From positions 6,110,501 through 6,174,500 of the forward strand of contig NZ_CP108494.1 of NCBI RefSeq assembly GCF_041435435.1: DNA of 64,000 nucleotides, written 5' to 3'. The position numbers and the translations under genes are program-made. Below, piece after piece: positions 28,928 to 38,395 of the stretch. The notes beneath the pieces are model-generated. The model was not told the origin of the DNA, ran no database searches, and worked only from the letters and a program-made list of their open reading frames with translations. Position 1 is the first letter of the stretch. The number at the start of each line of letters is the position of its first letter. The DNA is from Streptomyces sp. NBC_01241. GTDB taxonomy: Bacteria > Actinomycetota > Actinomycetes > Streptomycetales > Streptomycetaceae.

Positions 28928-31900
28928 ATGTCACGAAGATTCACTTCGGCGGGCGCTGTCGCCGCCGCCTCAGCCGCCGTCCTGGCGCTGGTGGGGACCG
29001 CACTCCCCGCCACCGCCGCCGCTCCCGTTCCCGCCGCAGTCGAGTCGGCCGTGCCCGCGGACGCCGCCGTCATCCGGTCCGCGCAGCTCTCGGTCGCTGT
29101 CGCCGACGACTTCCCGCGCGTCCTGGCGTACACCGACAAGGCCAGTGGTAACCAACTGCTCGGCAGTACGCAGCCGGTCACCGCCGTCACCCTGAACGGC
29201 ACCGCGCACCCCGTGAAGCTCAAGGGCGCCCCCGAGATCACCGCCTCGGCCGCCCGTTACACGCTGACCTTCACCGATCTGCCCGGCATCGAGATCGACG
29301 CCTCGCTCTCCGTCTCCGGACGCGCCACCACCTTCAAGGTGACGGCCGTCCGCGACACCGAGGCGTTCCGCGTCGGCACCATCGACATTCCCGGCCACGA
29401 CCTCGTCTCCGTCGGCTCCACGGACACCGGCGCCGCCACCGCCTTCACGCGGCTGGACAACGACTCGACGAAGACCGCCGACGTGTTCGCCGCGGTCACC
29501 CCGGACACCGCCGCCGACAAGGCGCCCGTCGGTGCCTCGTACGCCATCGTCAATACCGGCTCCCTGGCCGCGGCCGTCGAGTCCAACTCCTCGTACGACA
29601 AGCCCTCCGGCGCCACCGGCGGCGACGGCGCCCGGTTCTGGCACCAGGCCCGCAAGGCCGACGACGGCAGCGTGCGGGTCGGCGTCTGGTCCGGGCAGTG
29701 GACCTACCGCGGCGAGGGCGCGCCGAAGCCGGAGAGCGGGGACGCCCTGCCCTGGGCTAAGGTCGTCGTCACCCCCGACGCCAACGGCGACAAGTCGGTC
29801 GACTGGCAGGACGGCGCCGTCGCCTTCCGCTCCATCGGCATCACGGCGCCCGGCAGCAAGGACACCCCGGACCGGGTCATCACCCACATCCCGTTCAACT
29901 TCGCCAGCCAGGCCACTCACCCCTTCCTGCGCACGCTGGACGACGTCAAGCGAATCTCCCTCGCCACCGACGGCCTCGGGCAGCTGGCGCTCCTCAAGGG
30001 GTACGCCTCCGAGGGCCACGACTCCGCCCACCCCGACTACGGCGGCAACTACAACACGCGCGCCGGCGGGCTCAAGGACCTCAACGCGCTCCTCAAGGAC
30101 GGCAAGAAGTGGGGCGCCACCTTCGGCGTCCACGTCAACGCCACCGAGGCGTACCCGGATGCCAAGGCCTTCGACGAGAAGCTCGTCGACAAGACCAGGC
30201 CCGGCTGGAACTGGCTCGGCCAGAGCTACTACATCGACCAGCGCCGCGACATCAACAGCGGCGATCTGGCCAAGCGCTTCCAGCAGCTGCGCGACGAGAC
30301 CGACCCCAACCTCAGCCTGCTCTACATCGACGTCTACTACACGCACGGCTGGATCGCGGACAAGACCCTGCAGTCCGTGCAGAAGCAGGGCTGGAACGTC
30401 GCCTCCGAATGGGCGGACAAATTCGAGCGCGGCTCGCTCTGGTCGCACTGGGCCAATGACCTCGACTACGGCGGCGCCACCAACAAGGGCCTCAACTCGA
30501 AGATCATCCGGTTCATCCGCAACGACGAGAAGGACGTCTGGAACAACGACCCGGTCCTCGGTCAGACCGCCATCGAGGAGTTCGAGGGCTGGACCAACGA
30601 GACCGACTGGAACGCCTTCTACGACAACGTCTGGCAGCGCGACCTGCCCGCCAAGTACCTCCAGCAGCAGAAGATCACCCGCTGGAACGGCAATGACATC
30701 GCCTTCTCCGGCGATGTGCGGGGCACCGTCGAGGACGGCAGGCGGACCTTCTACGACCACGGCCGCAAGGTCCTCAGCGGCACCGACTACCTGCTGCCGT
30801 GGGACGGCGGCAAGAAGCTGTACCACTACAGCAAGTCCGGTGGTACGAGCAGCTGGGCGGTGCCGTCGGGCGGCACGTACACCGTCTACAAGCTCACCGA
30901 CAACGGCCGGGTCAAGACCGGCACCGTTCGCCCGGTGGGCGGGAAGATCACGCTGACCGCCGAGGCCGGACAGCCCTACGTCCTCTACCCGAACCAGGCA
31001 CCCAAGGCCGCCGACGCCAAGTGGGGCGAGGGCACCCTGGTCGACGACCCCGGCTTCAACGACAACGGGCTGACCGCCTGGTCGAAGACCGGAACCGTCG
31101 CGCGCGACACCGACGGCCAGGGCCGCAACAGTGCCAGGCTCTCCGGCACCGGCACGGCGGCGCTCGCCCAGAGCATCACCGGCCTCAAGCCCGGCACCCG
31201 CTACACCGCGTCCGCGCTCATCGAGGTCCAGCCCGGAAAGACCCGGCACACGACGCTCTCGATCGGCGGGAAGTCCGTCGCCGTGGACCGCTCCACAGCC
31301 AAGGACTACGTCGCCGCGTCCGACTGGCACGGCACGTACTTCCAGCGCGCCAAGGTGAACTTCACCGCCCCCGCGAACGGCCGCGCCACGCTCCGCATCG
31401 AAGCGGCCGACGGCAGCACGGCGACGGTACGGGCCGATGACGTACGCATCGTCGCGAACGCTCCGGCCACCCGCGAGAACACCGTCGTGTACGAGGACTT
31501 CGAAGATGTCGACCAGGGCTGGGGCCCCTTCCTCAAGGGCGACGCGGGCGGCTCCACCGACCCCCGGACCGTCCTCTCCCAGCTGCACGCCCCGTACACC
31601 CAGGCCGGCTGGAACGGAAAGCTCATCGACGACGTCATCGGCGGCAAGGAGTCCCTCAAGGCCCACGAGGAGAACACCGGACTCGTCTACCGCACCGCCC
31701 CCTGGACCGTGCCGATGACCGACGGTCACCGCTACAAGGTCGAGTACGACTACCAGTCCAGTCACTCCGGCGCCTACGAGTGGGTCGACGGCTACGACCG
31801 GATCACCGCCGAGGGCAAGCCCGCCTCGGTCGAGACCCGGACCACCCCCATCGGACAGCAGCGCACCACCGGCCACTTCGCCGAGACCGTCACCGCTGGC

Positions 31901-32800
31901 TGCGGCGACACCTGGACCGGGCTGCGCAAGCGCGGTGACGCACCCGACGGCGCCGACTTCGTCCTCGACGCGTTCACCGTGACCGACCTCGGCCCGGCCC
32001 CCGCCGGCGAGCTCGCCGCCTGCGGCACGCTCGGCGTCGACCCGGCCGCCGAGACGCTGGAGCCGGGCACGGCCAACACCGTCAAGGCGAGCTTCACCAA
32101 CTACGAGGCCACCGCGGCGACCGGCGTCGCGCTGAGCCTGACCGTCCCCGAGGGCTGGCAGGCGGAGCCCACCGGCGCCGTCGCCTTCGACTCGGTCGCC
32201 GCGGGCGCGAAGGTCACCGGCAGCTGGCAGGTTACCCCGCCGGTCGACGCCAAGTACCAGACGTACAGCCTGAGTTCCCGGGCCACGTACACGGTCGGCG
32301 GTACGCAGCGCACGCTCGGCGCGCAGACCTCCGTACGGACCCTGCCGCCGCCGCCCACCACGGACAGCTGGGCCAGCGACCTCGACTGGACGGCCGCCGA
32401 GAACGGCTGGGGGCCCGTCGAGCGGGACCTCTCCAATGGCGAGCAGGGCAGTGGCGACGGCACCCCGCTGAAGATCGGCGGCACTACCTACACCAAGGGC
32501 CTCGGCAGCCACGCCCCGGCGAAGATCCGCTACTACCTGGGCGGCAAGTGCACCTCCTTCACCGCCGAGGTGGGCGTGGACGACGTGCAGGCCTCGCGCG
32601 GCAGCGTGCAGTTCAGCGTCCTGGCCGACGGCACCGAGAAGGTGAAGTCGCCCGTACTGAAGGGCCCCGACAGCGCTTGGTCGCTCACGGCGGACGTCAC
32701 CGGCGCCAAGTACGTCGACCTGGTCGTGGGCGACGGTGGCGACGGGAACGGAAACGACCACGCGGACTGGGGTGACGCCCGCTTCCATTGCGGCGGTTGA
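28928..32800 (+). CDS. Secreted endo-alpha-N-acetylgalactosaminidase (GH101) with NPCBM domain
   Basis: 1290 aa. A Sec signal peptide (residues 1-31, ending ATAAA) marks it as secreted. GH101 releases the Gal-GalNAc disaccharide (core 1) from mucin-type O-glycans. The beta-sandwich region (~50-310) precedes the catalytic barrel (~320-640); by eye D468 in LLYIDVYYTHGW fits the nucleophile and E494 in NVASEWADKFERG the acid/base. Then come a beta domain, a carbohydrate-binding-like module (~690-840), a second glycan-binding module (~845-1010), an alpha-galactosidase-associated NEW3-like domain (~1025-1110, EPGTANTVKASFTN) and a C-terminal NPCBM (~1150-1285, GGTTYTKGLGSHA). ATG 28928 was chosen because it begins the signal peptide. 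The gene stands alone with a strong terminator. Streptomyces carriers probably use host or environmental glycoproteins. Confidence 0.9.
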   Translation: MSRRFTSAGAVAAASAAVLALVGTALPATAAAPVPAAVESAVPADAAVIRSAQLSVAVADDFPRVLAYTDKASGNQLLGSTQPVTAVTLNGTAHPVKLKGAPEITASAARYTLTFTDLPGIEIDASLSVSGRATTFKVTAVRDTEAFRVGTIDIPGHDLVSVGSTDTGAATAFTRLDNDSTKTADVFAAVTPDTAADKAPVGASYAIVNTGSLAAAVESNSSYDKPSGATGGDGARFWHQARKADDGSVRVGVWSGQWTYRGEGAPKPESGDALPWAKVVVTPDANGDKSVDWQDGAVAFRSIGITAPGSKDTPDRVITHIPFNFASQATHPFLRTLDDVKRISLATDGLGQLALLKGYASEGHDSAHPDYGGNYNTRAGGLKDLNALLKDGKKWGATFGVHVNATEAYPDAKAFDEKLVDKTRPGWNWLGQSYYIDQRRDINSGDLAKRFQQLRDETDPNLSLLYIDVYYTHGWIADKTLQSVQKQGWNVASEWADKFERGSLWSHWANDLDYGGATNKGLNSKIIRFIRNDEKDVWNNDPVLGQTAIEEFEGWTNETDWNAFYDNVWQRDLPAKYLQQQKITRWNGNDIAFSGDVRGTVEDGRRTFYDHGRKVLSGTDYLLPWDGGKKLYHYSKSGGTSSWAVPSGGTYTVYKLTDNGRVKTGTVRPVGGKITLTAEAGQPYVLYPNQAPKAADAKWGEGTLVDDPGFNDNGLTAWSKTGTVARDTDGQGRNSARLSGTGTAALAQSITGLKPGTRYTASALIEVQPGKTRHTTLSIGGKSVAVDRSTAKDYVAASDWHGTYFQRAKVNFTAPANGRATLRIEAADGSTATVRADDVRIVANAPATRENTVVYEDFEDVDQGWGPFLKGDAGGSTDPRTVLSQLHAPYTQAGWNGKLIDDVIGGKESLKAHEENTGLVYRTAPWTVPMTDGHRYKVEYDYQSSHSGAYEWVDGYDRITAEGKPASVETRTTPIGQQRTTGHFAETVTAGCGDTWTGLRKRGDAPDGADFVLDAFTVTDLGPAPAGELAACGTLGVDPAAETLEPGTANTVKASFTNYEATAATGVALSLTVPEGWQAEPTGAVAFDSVAAGAKVTGSWQVTPPVDAKYQTYSLSSRATYTVGGTQRTLGAQTSVRTLPPPPTTDSWASDLDWTAAENGWGPVERDLSNGEQGSGDGTPLKIGGTTYTKGLGSHAPAKIRYYLGGKCTSFTAEVGVDDVQASRGSVQFSVLADGTEKVKSPVLKGPDSAWSLTADVTGAKYVDLVVGDGGDGNGNDHADWGDARFHCGG

Positions 32801-32807
32801 GAACGGA

Positions 32808-32853
32808 GGGGGCGGGGCGGGTGCGTACGACGAGCACCCGCCCCGCCCCCTTT
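32808..32853 (+). terminator. Terminator after the GH101 gene
   Basis: Perfect 17-bp GC stem GGGGGCGGGGCGGGTGC (32808-32824) with its complement at 32834-32850, followed by TTT, starting 8 bp after the stop. Confidence 0.8.
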
Positions 32854-33125
32854 CCCACCCCTTGCGCGATGGCGTCCACCCCCCTGACGCCCCGGAGCCA
32901 CACACGCCGACCCCTTCGCCTCCCGCCTTGCCGAAACCGGCACAGTGAGGCCGTCCCGGCGGACCCCGGCATCGAGGTGCGGTCCACCGGCGGGCGCCTG
33001 GTGCTCAGGGCCGAACCGGGGACGGAGGGACGCACCCTGCGGTGTGACGTCCGGTGGACACCGGGTGACCGGAGTGTGTCCGGGGGCTGGGAGCGGCACC
33101 CGCCTCGCGCGTACCCTCATGCGCT
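32854..33125 (+). other. Intergenic stretch before the protease/kinase cluster
   Basis: No confident gene. A plus frame through about 32930-33138 has coding-like third-position GC but lacks a plausible start and overlaps the protease gene; I recognise nothing in it. Near the right end TACCCT (33112-33117) lies 8 bp before the protease ATG and may be the -10 of a leaderless promoter. Confidence 0.4.
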
Positions 33126-34517
33126 ATGGGGGAGTTGAAGGCGGACTGGCGGCTGCGGCTGCGTCGTGGCGAGCCGGACGGGCCGGTGTGCGGCGCCGGA
33201 GTGCTGCTCACCCAGGACCGGGCGCTGACGTGCGCCCATGTCGTCGGCGAGCCGGACGCCCGGATGTGGGTGGAGTTCCCCGAGAACCCCGGCATCGCCC
33301 CGGTCGGGACACGGGTTGCCGAGGACGGCTGGCTGCCCGGCCTCGGCGCGACCCGCGAGGACATCGCCGTACTCGCCCTGGACAGCCCGCGCCCGCAGGC
33401 CACCCCCGCCACGCTCGACCGGAGCCTGGAGCGCGGCCGCGAGGTGTGGATCGGCGGGTACGCGCGGAGCTTCGCCGACGGCATGTGGCTGACCGGCCGG
33501 ATCAGCGGGGCGCACGGCGCGTGGATCCAGCTCGACGCCGGGCGCAACGAGCAGGTGGTGCGGCCGGGATTCAGTGGCGCCGCCGTCCAGGTGCGCGGCG
33601 TGGGCGACGGGCGTCCCGAACGGGTCGTCGGCATGGTGGTCAGCTGGCGCGGCGACCTCGACCTGGCGCTGCCCGGCGACAACGACCTGGCGTTCTCGTA
33701 CATGATCCCGATCGACCGGATCGCCGAACTCGTGCCGCTCGTCGCCGAGTTGAGCGGACCGGACGGCTGGGACCACGGCCTTGCCCGGCGGCTGCGGGCC
33801 TGGTTCGCGGGCGGCGACCAGCCCGCGGTGCGCTTCGGCGTCGTACCGCGCGGCGGCGGCCGCGACCGGACCCTGCGCCACCAGCTGTACCGCGCCCACC
33901 TCGTCTACCGGGGCGGCCGCACCACGCCCGAGGAGTTCGTCGACGAGCTGGTGGCACGGCTGCACCCGCCGCGCCACCAGCTCCGGGCCTACCGCGACTG
34001 GCTGCTCCACGGCGGCACCCCGCCGGACCGGGCGGCGGGCGGGCTGCCCGGGGCCACCGGGCCCACGCTCGCCGTGATCGGACTCGACGAGGACCGGGAG
34101 CCGCGCCGGCTGGTGCCGTTGCTCGCCCGGGTGCGGACGCTCGGCTTCCGGCTGCTGGTCGTCGTCCGGGACGGCGCGGGCGACGGCGTGAGCGAGGTGG
34201 CCCGGCACCTGCTGGTGCCGGCCCTGGACGAGCGGGCCACGGCACTCCTCGGCCGCGTCGAGTCCGCCGAAAGGAACTGGGCCGGGCTGAACGGCCTGGT
34301 GGAGTCCGCCTCGCTGCCCCCACCGCCCGGGGTCGACCCGGCCCGTCGCCGGCGACAACTGGAGCGGCTGCGCGCCCTCGCCGAACCGCAGGAACAACTC
34401 ACCGCACTGCGCTCCCTGTTACGCGAACTGGAAGCGGACCTGGACCGACACGCCGGAGCCGGCCGGGCGGACGTTCCGGGACCGCGCACCGACCGGGGAC
34501 GGACGGAGCACCGATGA
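33126..34517 (+). CDS. Trypsin-like serine protease with C-terminal helical domain
   Basis: 463 aa, no signal peptide, so presumably cytoplasmic. The N-terminal ~200 residues are a chymotrypsin/HtrA-like fold with triad H38 (TCAHVV), D79 (REDIAVLAL) and S150 (RPGFSG). The C-terminal half includes a ~60-residue effector-like helical segment (RTTPEEFVDELVARLHPP) and a conflict-system-like end (LEQL/LRSLLREL). Such proteases are common in bacterial signalling and conflict clusters. A TTA (Leu) codon occurs at 34419-34421, making expression potentially dependent on the bldA tRNA in Streptomyces. The stop overlaps the kinase ATG (ATGA), so the protease and kinase are coupled. No ribosome site is evident before the ATG. 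Confidence 0.85.
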   Translation: MGELKADWRLRLRRGEPDGPVCGAGVLLTQDRALTCAHVVGEPDARMWVEFPENPGIAPVGTRVAEDGWLPGLGATREDIAVLALDSPRPQATPATLDRSLERGREVWIGGYARSFADGMWLTGRISGAHGAWIQLDAGRNEQVVRPGFSGAAVQVRGVGDGRPERVVGMVVSWRGDLDLALPGDNDLAFSYMIPIDRIAELVPLVAELSGPDGWDHGLARRLRAWFAGGDQPAVRFGVVPRGGGRDRTLRHQLYRAHLVYRGGRTTPEEFVDELVARLHPPRHQLRAYRDWLLHGGTPPDRAAGGLPGATGPTLAVIGLDEDREPRRLVPLLARVRTLGFRLLVVVRDGAGDGVSEVARHLLVPALDERATALLGRVESAERNWAGLNGLVESASLPPPPGVDPARRRRQLERLRALAEPQEQLTALRSLLRELEADLDRHAGAGRADVPGPRTDRGRTEHR

Positions 34518-36877
34518 CGACCGACGACAACACCGCGAGGCGCGGTGCCGGGGCACACGAGCCCGGCGCGATCCGGACGAGAGACCCCGGCTGCCCGCAC
34601 CGCCGGTTCACCGGAGCTCCCTGCGGCGGCACCGTACAGTCCACCGGCTACTGCGACACCTGTGGCCGCTCCAGGACGGACCCCGGCCTCCCGCCACTGC
34701 CCACCGCCCCCGAGAAGTACGGGCCGGCCGGTCTGCTGGAGCTGCCCCCGCTCGAACCGAGCAGCCCCGGCCAACGGCTGGACGCCGCCACCTCGCAGGC
34801 ACGCATCCTGATGCGCTGCTCGGCCAAGTCCTGCCCCACCTTCTTCATCGCGCCGAACACCGCCGTCCCACCGCCGGACACGGGCTACTGCCCCCAATGC
34901 GGCGCCCCGTACGCCTACCGGCCCGAACTCAGCGAGGACGGGCCGCTGCTCCAGGACCAGTACCGGATCCGCGGCCCCATCGCCCACGGCGGCCAGGGCT
35001 GGGTCTACCTCGCCGAGGACACCCACCTGGAGGAGTACGTCGCCGTGAAGGGGCTCCTCAACCGCTACGCGGAACGGGGCGCCGCCCAGGCCGACGAGGA
35101 GCGCCGCAGCCTCGTCGCCATCCGGCACGAACGCATCGTCCGCATCCGGGACTTCGTCAGCACCCGCGGCGACGACGGCACCGTGTCCGGCGGCTACATC
35201 GTGATGGACGACGTCGGCGACCGTACGCTCTCCGCGGTCATCGAATCGACCCGGCAGGGCACCTTCGTCCTCGACATCGAACACGTCATCACCTACGGCT
35301 GCCAGATCCTCGAAGCCCTCGCCCATCTGCACGGCATGGAATTCCTGTACGGGGACATGAAGCCGTCCAATGTCGTCCACCGGCACGACGGCATCAAGGT
35401 CATCGACCTCGGCGGGGTGCGCGGGAGCGGCGTCACCGAGCCGCCCCCCGTGATCACCCCCGGATTCGCGGCCCCCGAGACGGACCACGGCAGACCGCTG
35501 ACCGTCGCCCACGACATCCACACCGTCGGGATGACCCTGGCCGAACTCGCGGGCTGGGCGGTCGGCGACGACGTACCCGGCCTCGGTACCAGCTCCTTCC
35601 GCCTGGTGGTGGAACGGGCCACGGCCCGCGACCCGGACCGCCGGTTCGCCGCCGCCGGGGACATGGCCGGCCAGCTCCGCGGCGTGCTGCGCGAGATCCG
35701 GGCGCTGCGCGGGAAACGGGACCAGCCCGAGCCCTCCGTCAACTTCACCCCGTCCACCGAACTGCTCGGCGCGCGGCTGGGCTCCGTACCCGACTACACG
35801 CACTGGCTGCGCCGCCCCCTCCACCGCCGCCACGAGACCCCCGACGCCCCGGCGCTGGACGCCGGGCTGCCCACCCCCACCGAGATCGCCCGGCGGCTCC
35901 CGGTGCCCAGGCCCTACCCGGGAGACCCGGCGGCCGCCCGGTTCCTGGTCAGCAGCTACGACCCCGGCCGGCCGCTGACCCAGCCCGCCGAGGGGGAGCG
36001 GTCGGTGGAGATCTGCCTGCACAACGCCCGGCTGCTGCTCGGCCAGGAGGGCAGGGAGGCGCTGGCCGGCGCGCGCGAACAGGTGCGGGAGGCGAACGCC
36101 ATTCCCGGGCCCGGCCCGGTGCGGCAGTGGCGGCTCAGCTGGCACTGGGGGCTCGTCGCGCTGCGCAGCGCCGATGTGCTGGACGACCGGCGGCAGATGC
36201 TGGAAGCCGCCCTGGAACACTTCGCGGCCGTCCACCGGGCGCTGCCCGGCGAGTACGCGGCGAAGCTGGCGCTCGCGTACGTCGCGGAACAGCTCGGCCG
36301 GGACCTGCCGGCCGGGGCCGCCCCGTCGGCGTACGAACTCTTCCGGGCCGTGCACGCCCGCAACCCCTCGCACGTCGGCGCCGCGCTGGGTCTGGCCAGA
36401 CTGGCCCTGGCACGCGGCGACCGGGAAGCGGCGGCCGGGGTCCTGGACCTGGTGCCCGACGAGTCGCGGGACCACGCCGTCGCCCGCGTGGCCGCGCTGC
36501 GCATCCGGGCGGCGCGGCTCGCGGCGGGCGAGCGACCGCTGCCCGCGCGGCGGGAGATCGACGCCAGTCTCGCCGCGGTCCCGCTCCGCGAAGGCGGCCC
36601 GGACCCGGGGTCCGTGGTGCCGGGCGATGAAGCGACCCGGCTGCTGCGCACCGAACTGTTCGAGTGGAAGCTCGACGTGGTCCGCGCCGCCGCCCCCGCC
36701 ACCCGGCGTGGCCGGTGGCGGCGGGGACTGCCCCCGCTGCCGGTCCCCGGGGAACGGGCCGTGCGCGAGGAACTGGAGCAGTGCTACCGCTGGCTGGCCC
36801 GGCAGCGCCAGAAGACCGCCGAGTACGAGCGGCTGATCGACCTCTCGCACGCGATCCGCCCGCAGACCCGTGTCTGA
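34514..36877 (+). CDS. PknG-like serine/threonine protein kinase with zinc modules and TPR tail
   Basis: 787 aa. Order: first four-cysteine zinc module (C27, C37, C47, C50); a rubredoxin-like module (C102, C107, C126, C129); kinase (~150-400) with K179 (VAVKG), D281 in YGDMKPSN and D298 in IDLGG; then a helical TPR-like region to the end. The rubredoxin + kinase + TPR order, the YxD-KPxN catalytic loop and DLG in place of DFG are hallmarks of mycobacterial PknG, which senses amino acid supply and controls glutamate metabolism. No membrane helix, so it is soluble. An extra N-terminal zinc finger distinguishes it from PknG. It is coupled to the protease upstream and followed by VWA, membrane and binding-protein genes, which suggests a sensory cluster. 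Confidence 0.88.
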   Translation: MTTDDNTARRGAGAHEPGAIRTRDPGCPHRRFTGAPCGGTVQSTGYCDTCGRSRTDPGLPPLPTAPEKYGPAGLLELPPLEPSSPGQRLDAATSQARILMRCSAKSCPTFFIAPNTAVPPPDTGYCPQCGAPYAYRPELSEDGPLLQDQYRIRGPIAHGGQGWVYLAEDTHLEEYVAVKGLLNRYAERGAAQADEERRSLVAIRHERIVRIRDFVSTRGDDGTVSGGYIVMDDVGDRTLSAVIESTRQGTFVLDIEHVITYGCQILEALAHLHGMEFLYGDMKPSNVVHRHDGIKVIDLGGVRGSGVTEPPPVITPGFAAPETDHGRPLTVAHDIHTVGMTLAELAGWAVGDDVPGLGTSSFRLVVERATARDPDRRFAAAGDMAGQLRGVLREIRALRGKRDQPEPSVNFTPSTELLGARLGSVPDYTHWLRRPLHRRHETPDAPALDAGLPTPTEIARRLPVPRPYPGDPAAARFLVSSYDPGRPLTQPAEGERSVEICLHNARLLLGQEGREALAGAREQVREANAIPGPGPVRQWRLSWHWGLVALRSADVLDDRRQMLEAALEHFAAVHRALPGEYAAKLALAYVAEQLGRDLPAGAAPSAYELFRAVHARNPSHVGAALGLARLALARGDREAAAGVLDLVPDESRDHAVARVAALRIRAARLAAGERPLPARREIDASLAAVPLREGGPDPGSVVPGDEATRLLRTELFEWKLDVVRAAAPATRRGRWRRGLPPLPVPGERAVREELEQCYRWLARQRQKTAEYERLIDLSHAIRPQTRV

Positions 36878-36896
36878 ACCCGAGCCTGACGCCTTG

Positions 36897-36968
36897 GAGG
36901 CTGCCGGGCGACCTCCGATCGGGCGGCCGCGCCCTGGCACGCCCGATCGGAGGCCGCCCGGCAGCCTC
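36897..36968 (+). terminator. Very long hairpin between the kinase and VWA genes
   Basis: Two 14-bp arm segments, GAGGCTGCCGGGCG (36897-36910) and CCTCCGATCGGGCG (36912-36925), pair fully with 36955-36968 and 36940-36953; only A36911/C36954 mismatch; loop 14 nt. A 29-position stem this strong in a same-strand gap could be a terminator, an mRNA processing or stability element, or a 3'-end stabiliser for the protease-kinase message. No T-run. Confidence 0.7.
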
Positions 36969-36988
36969 TTGTCCCTGGAGGCAATTCC

Positions 36989-38395
36989 ATGAGTCGCACC
37001 GCTCCCTCACCCGGCCTCGAAACCGGTCTGCTCGTCGAGGTCCCCGAGAAGCACCCGCCGGGCGACGACATCCGGATCGAGGCCCATGTGCGGGTCGAAG
37101 CGGTCGCCGTCGGGCCCCAGGACGCGATTCCGGCCGCCGAAGTCGCCCTCGTCATCGCGGTGGACGTCGCCGCCTCGCGCCGCGCCGGGACCGTCGACGC
37201 GCTGGCCGACGCCGTGGGCGCACTGCCCGACGGGATCTCCTACACGGTGCTGGGCGGCGAAGCCTCCCGGTGCTACCCGCTGCGGGGCCGGCTGGCGATC
37301 GCGGATCCGGACGACCGGCGCCACGCCGCGTTCAGCGTCGGCCGGATCACCGCGGCCGACGCCGGGCGCCGTCCGCCCGGATACGCCCGCTGGCTGGCGG
37401 GGGCGCGCGAACTGTTCGCCGTCTGCGAGCTCCCCGTACGGCATCTGGTACTGATCACCGACGGGAGCGGCCGCGGCGACGAGGACGAGGCCTACCGCGA
37501 GGACAGCGCACTGCGCACCGAACTCGCCCGTTGCGAAGGGGAGTTCACCGCAGACGTGATCGCCCTGGGGGAGTCCTGGGACCCGGCCGCGCTGCTCGCC
37601 GTCGCCGAACGGCTGCACGGCGACGCCGCGTACGCACCCGAGGCGTTCGCCCCCGCCGTCGATGCGGCCGTCGTCCGACTGCGCCGGATCCGCAGCCCCG
37701 CGCTCGCCCTCACGGTCGCGGTACGACCGGCGGTCCGCGAGGTGACGCTCACCGAGACCGCTCCCCGCCAGCAGCGGCTCGAACCGGCCGGCGACGGGGA
37801 CGATCCGCGGCGGCTGGAATTCCTCACCCATCAGTGGAAGCCGGAGACCCGCGACTACCTCCTCACCCTCCGGGTCGACGCGAGCAACGACCCGCTCGGG
37901 GTGCCGCTCCAGCTCGCCACCGTGACCGTCGGCGACCTCACCGAACCGGTCGTCGTCCGGTGGCTGCCGTCGGGAACCGCCGAGCCCACGGCGGACCATG
38001 CGGGCGGCGCGGACCACAGCGTCCACGCCATGAACGCCTCCACCGAGATCCGGACCGCTCTCAGGCGCGCGTACGACGCCCTCGACCTGGACCGGCGCGA
38101 GGAGGCCGAGCAACAGTTCGGACGCGCGGTCCGGCTGGCCGCGGAGATCGGCGCCTCCTGGGTCCGGGCCGAGGTCCGCAACGTCGCCGAGATCATCGAC
38201 GAGCGGCGGGGGCGGGTCAGGATCGGGCCGACCGTCGACCGGGGCACCGTCCGCCGGGGGCGGCTGAGCGTCGCCTCCGCACACCTGGTGGAACCGTCCG
38301 GGACCCCGGCCGGAGCGACGGCACGCTGCCCTGAGTGCGAACACCCAGCCGGTCCCGCCGCCCTGTTCTGCATCGCCTGCGGGAGGCGGCTGTGA
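36989..38395 (+). CDS. VWA-domain protein with C-terminal zinc ribbon
   Basis: 468 aa. An N-terminal domain reads VPEKHPPGDDIRIEAHVRVEA, then a von Willebrand A core (~50-230) with VALVIAVDVAASRRAG; the MIDAS motif is degenerate (D-V-A-A-S rather than D-x-S-x-S), so metal-dependent binding may be weakened. A C-terminal beta region and helical stretch lead to a zinc ribbon CPEC ... CIACGRRL in the last ~25 residues. It is probably a cytoplasmic scaffold or substrate of the PknG-like kinase. GGAGG lies ahead of the ATG. Its stop overlaps the next gene start. Proteins with VWA plus zinc ribbon are recurrent partners of actinobacterial kinase clusters. Confidence 0.78.
   Translation: MSRTAPSPGLETGLLVEVPEKHPPGDDIRIEAHVRVEAVAVGPQDAIPAAEVALVIAVDVAASRRAGTVDALADAVGALPDGISYTVLGGEASRCYPLRGRLAIADPDDRRHAAFSVGRITAADAGRRPPGYARWLAGARELFAVCELPVRHLVLITDGSGRGDEDEAYREDSALRTELARCEGEFTADVIALGESWDPAALLAVAERLHGDAAYAPEAFAPAVDAAVVRLRRIRSPALALTVAVRPAVREVTLTETAPRQQRLEPAGDGDDPRRLEFLTHQWKPETRDYLLTLRVDASNDPLGVPLQLATVTVGDLTEPVVVRWLPSGTAEPTADHAGGADHSVHAMNASTEIRTALRRAYDALDLDRREEAEQQFGRAVRLAAEIGASWVRAEVRNVAEIIDERRGRVRIGPTVDRGTVRRGRLSVASAHLVEPSGTPAGATARCPECEHPAGPAALFCIACGRRL

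Noticed and set aside
28970..32905. Long minus-strand frame opposite GH101
   Set aside because: Same shadow effect; the plus strand holds a complete GH101 enzyme with signal peptide and motifs.
32788..33138. Plus-strand frame before the protease gene
   Set aside because: Third-position GC looks coding, but there is no plausible start, and the frame overlaps the terminator and the protease start.
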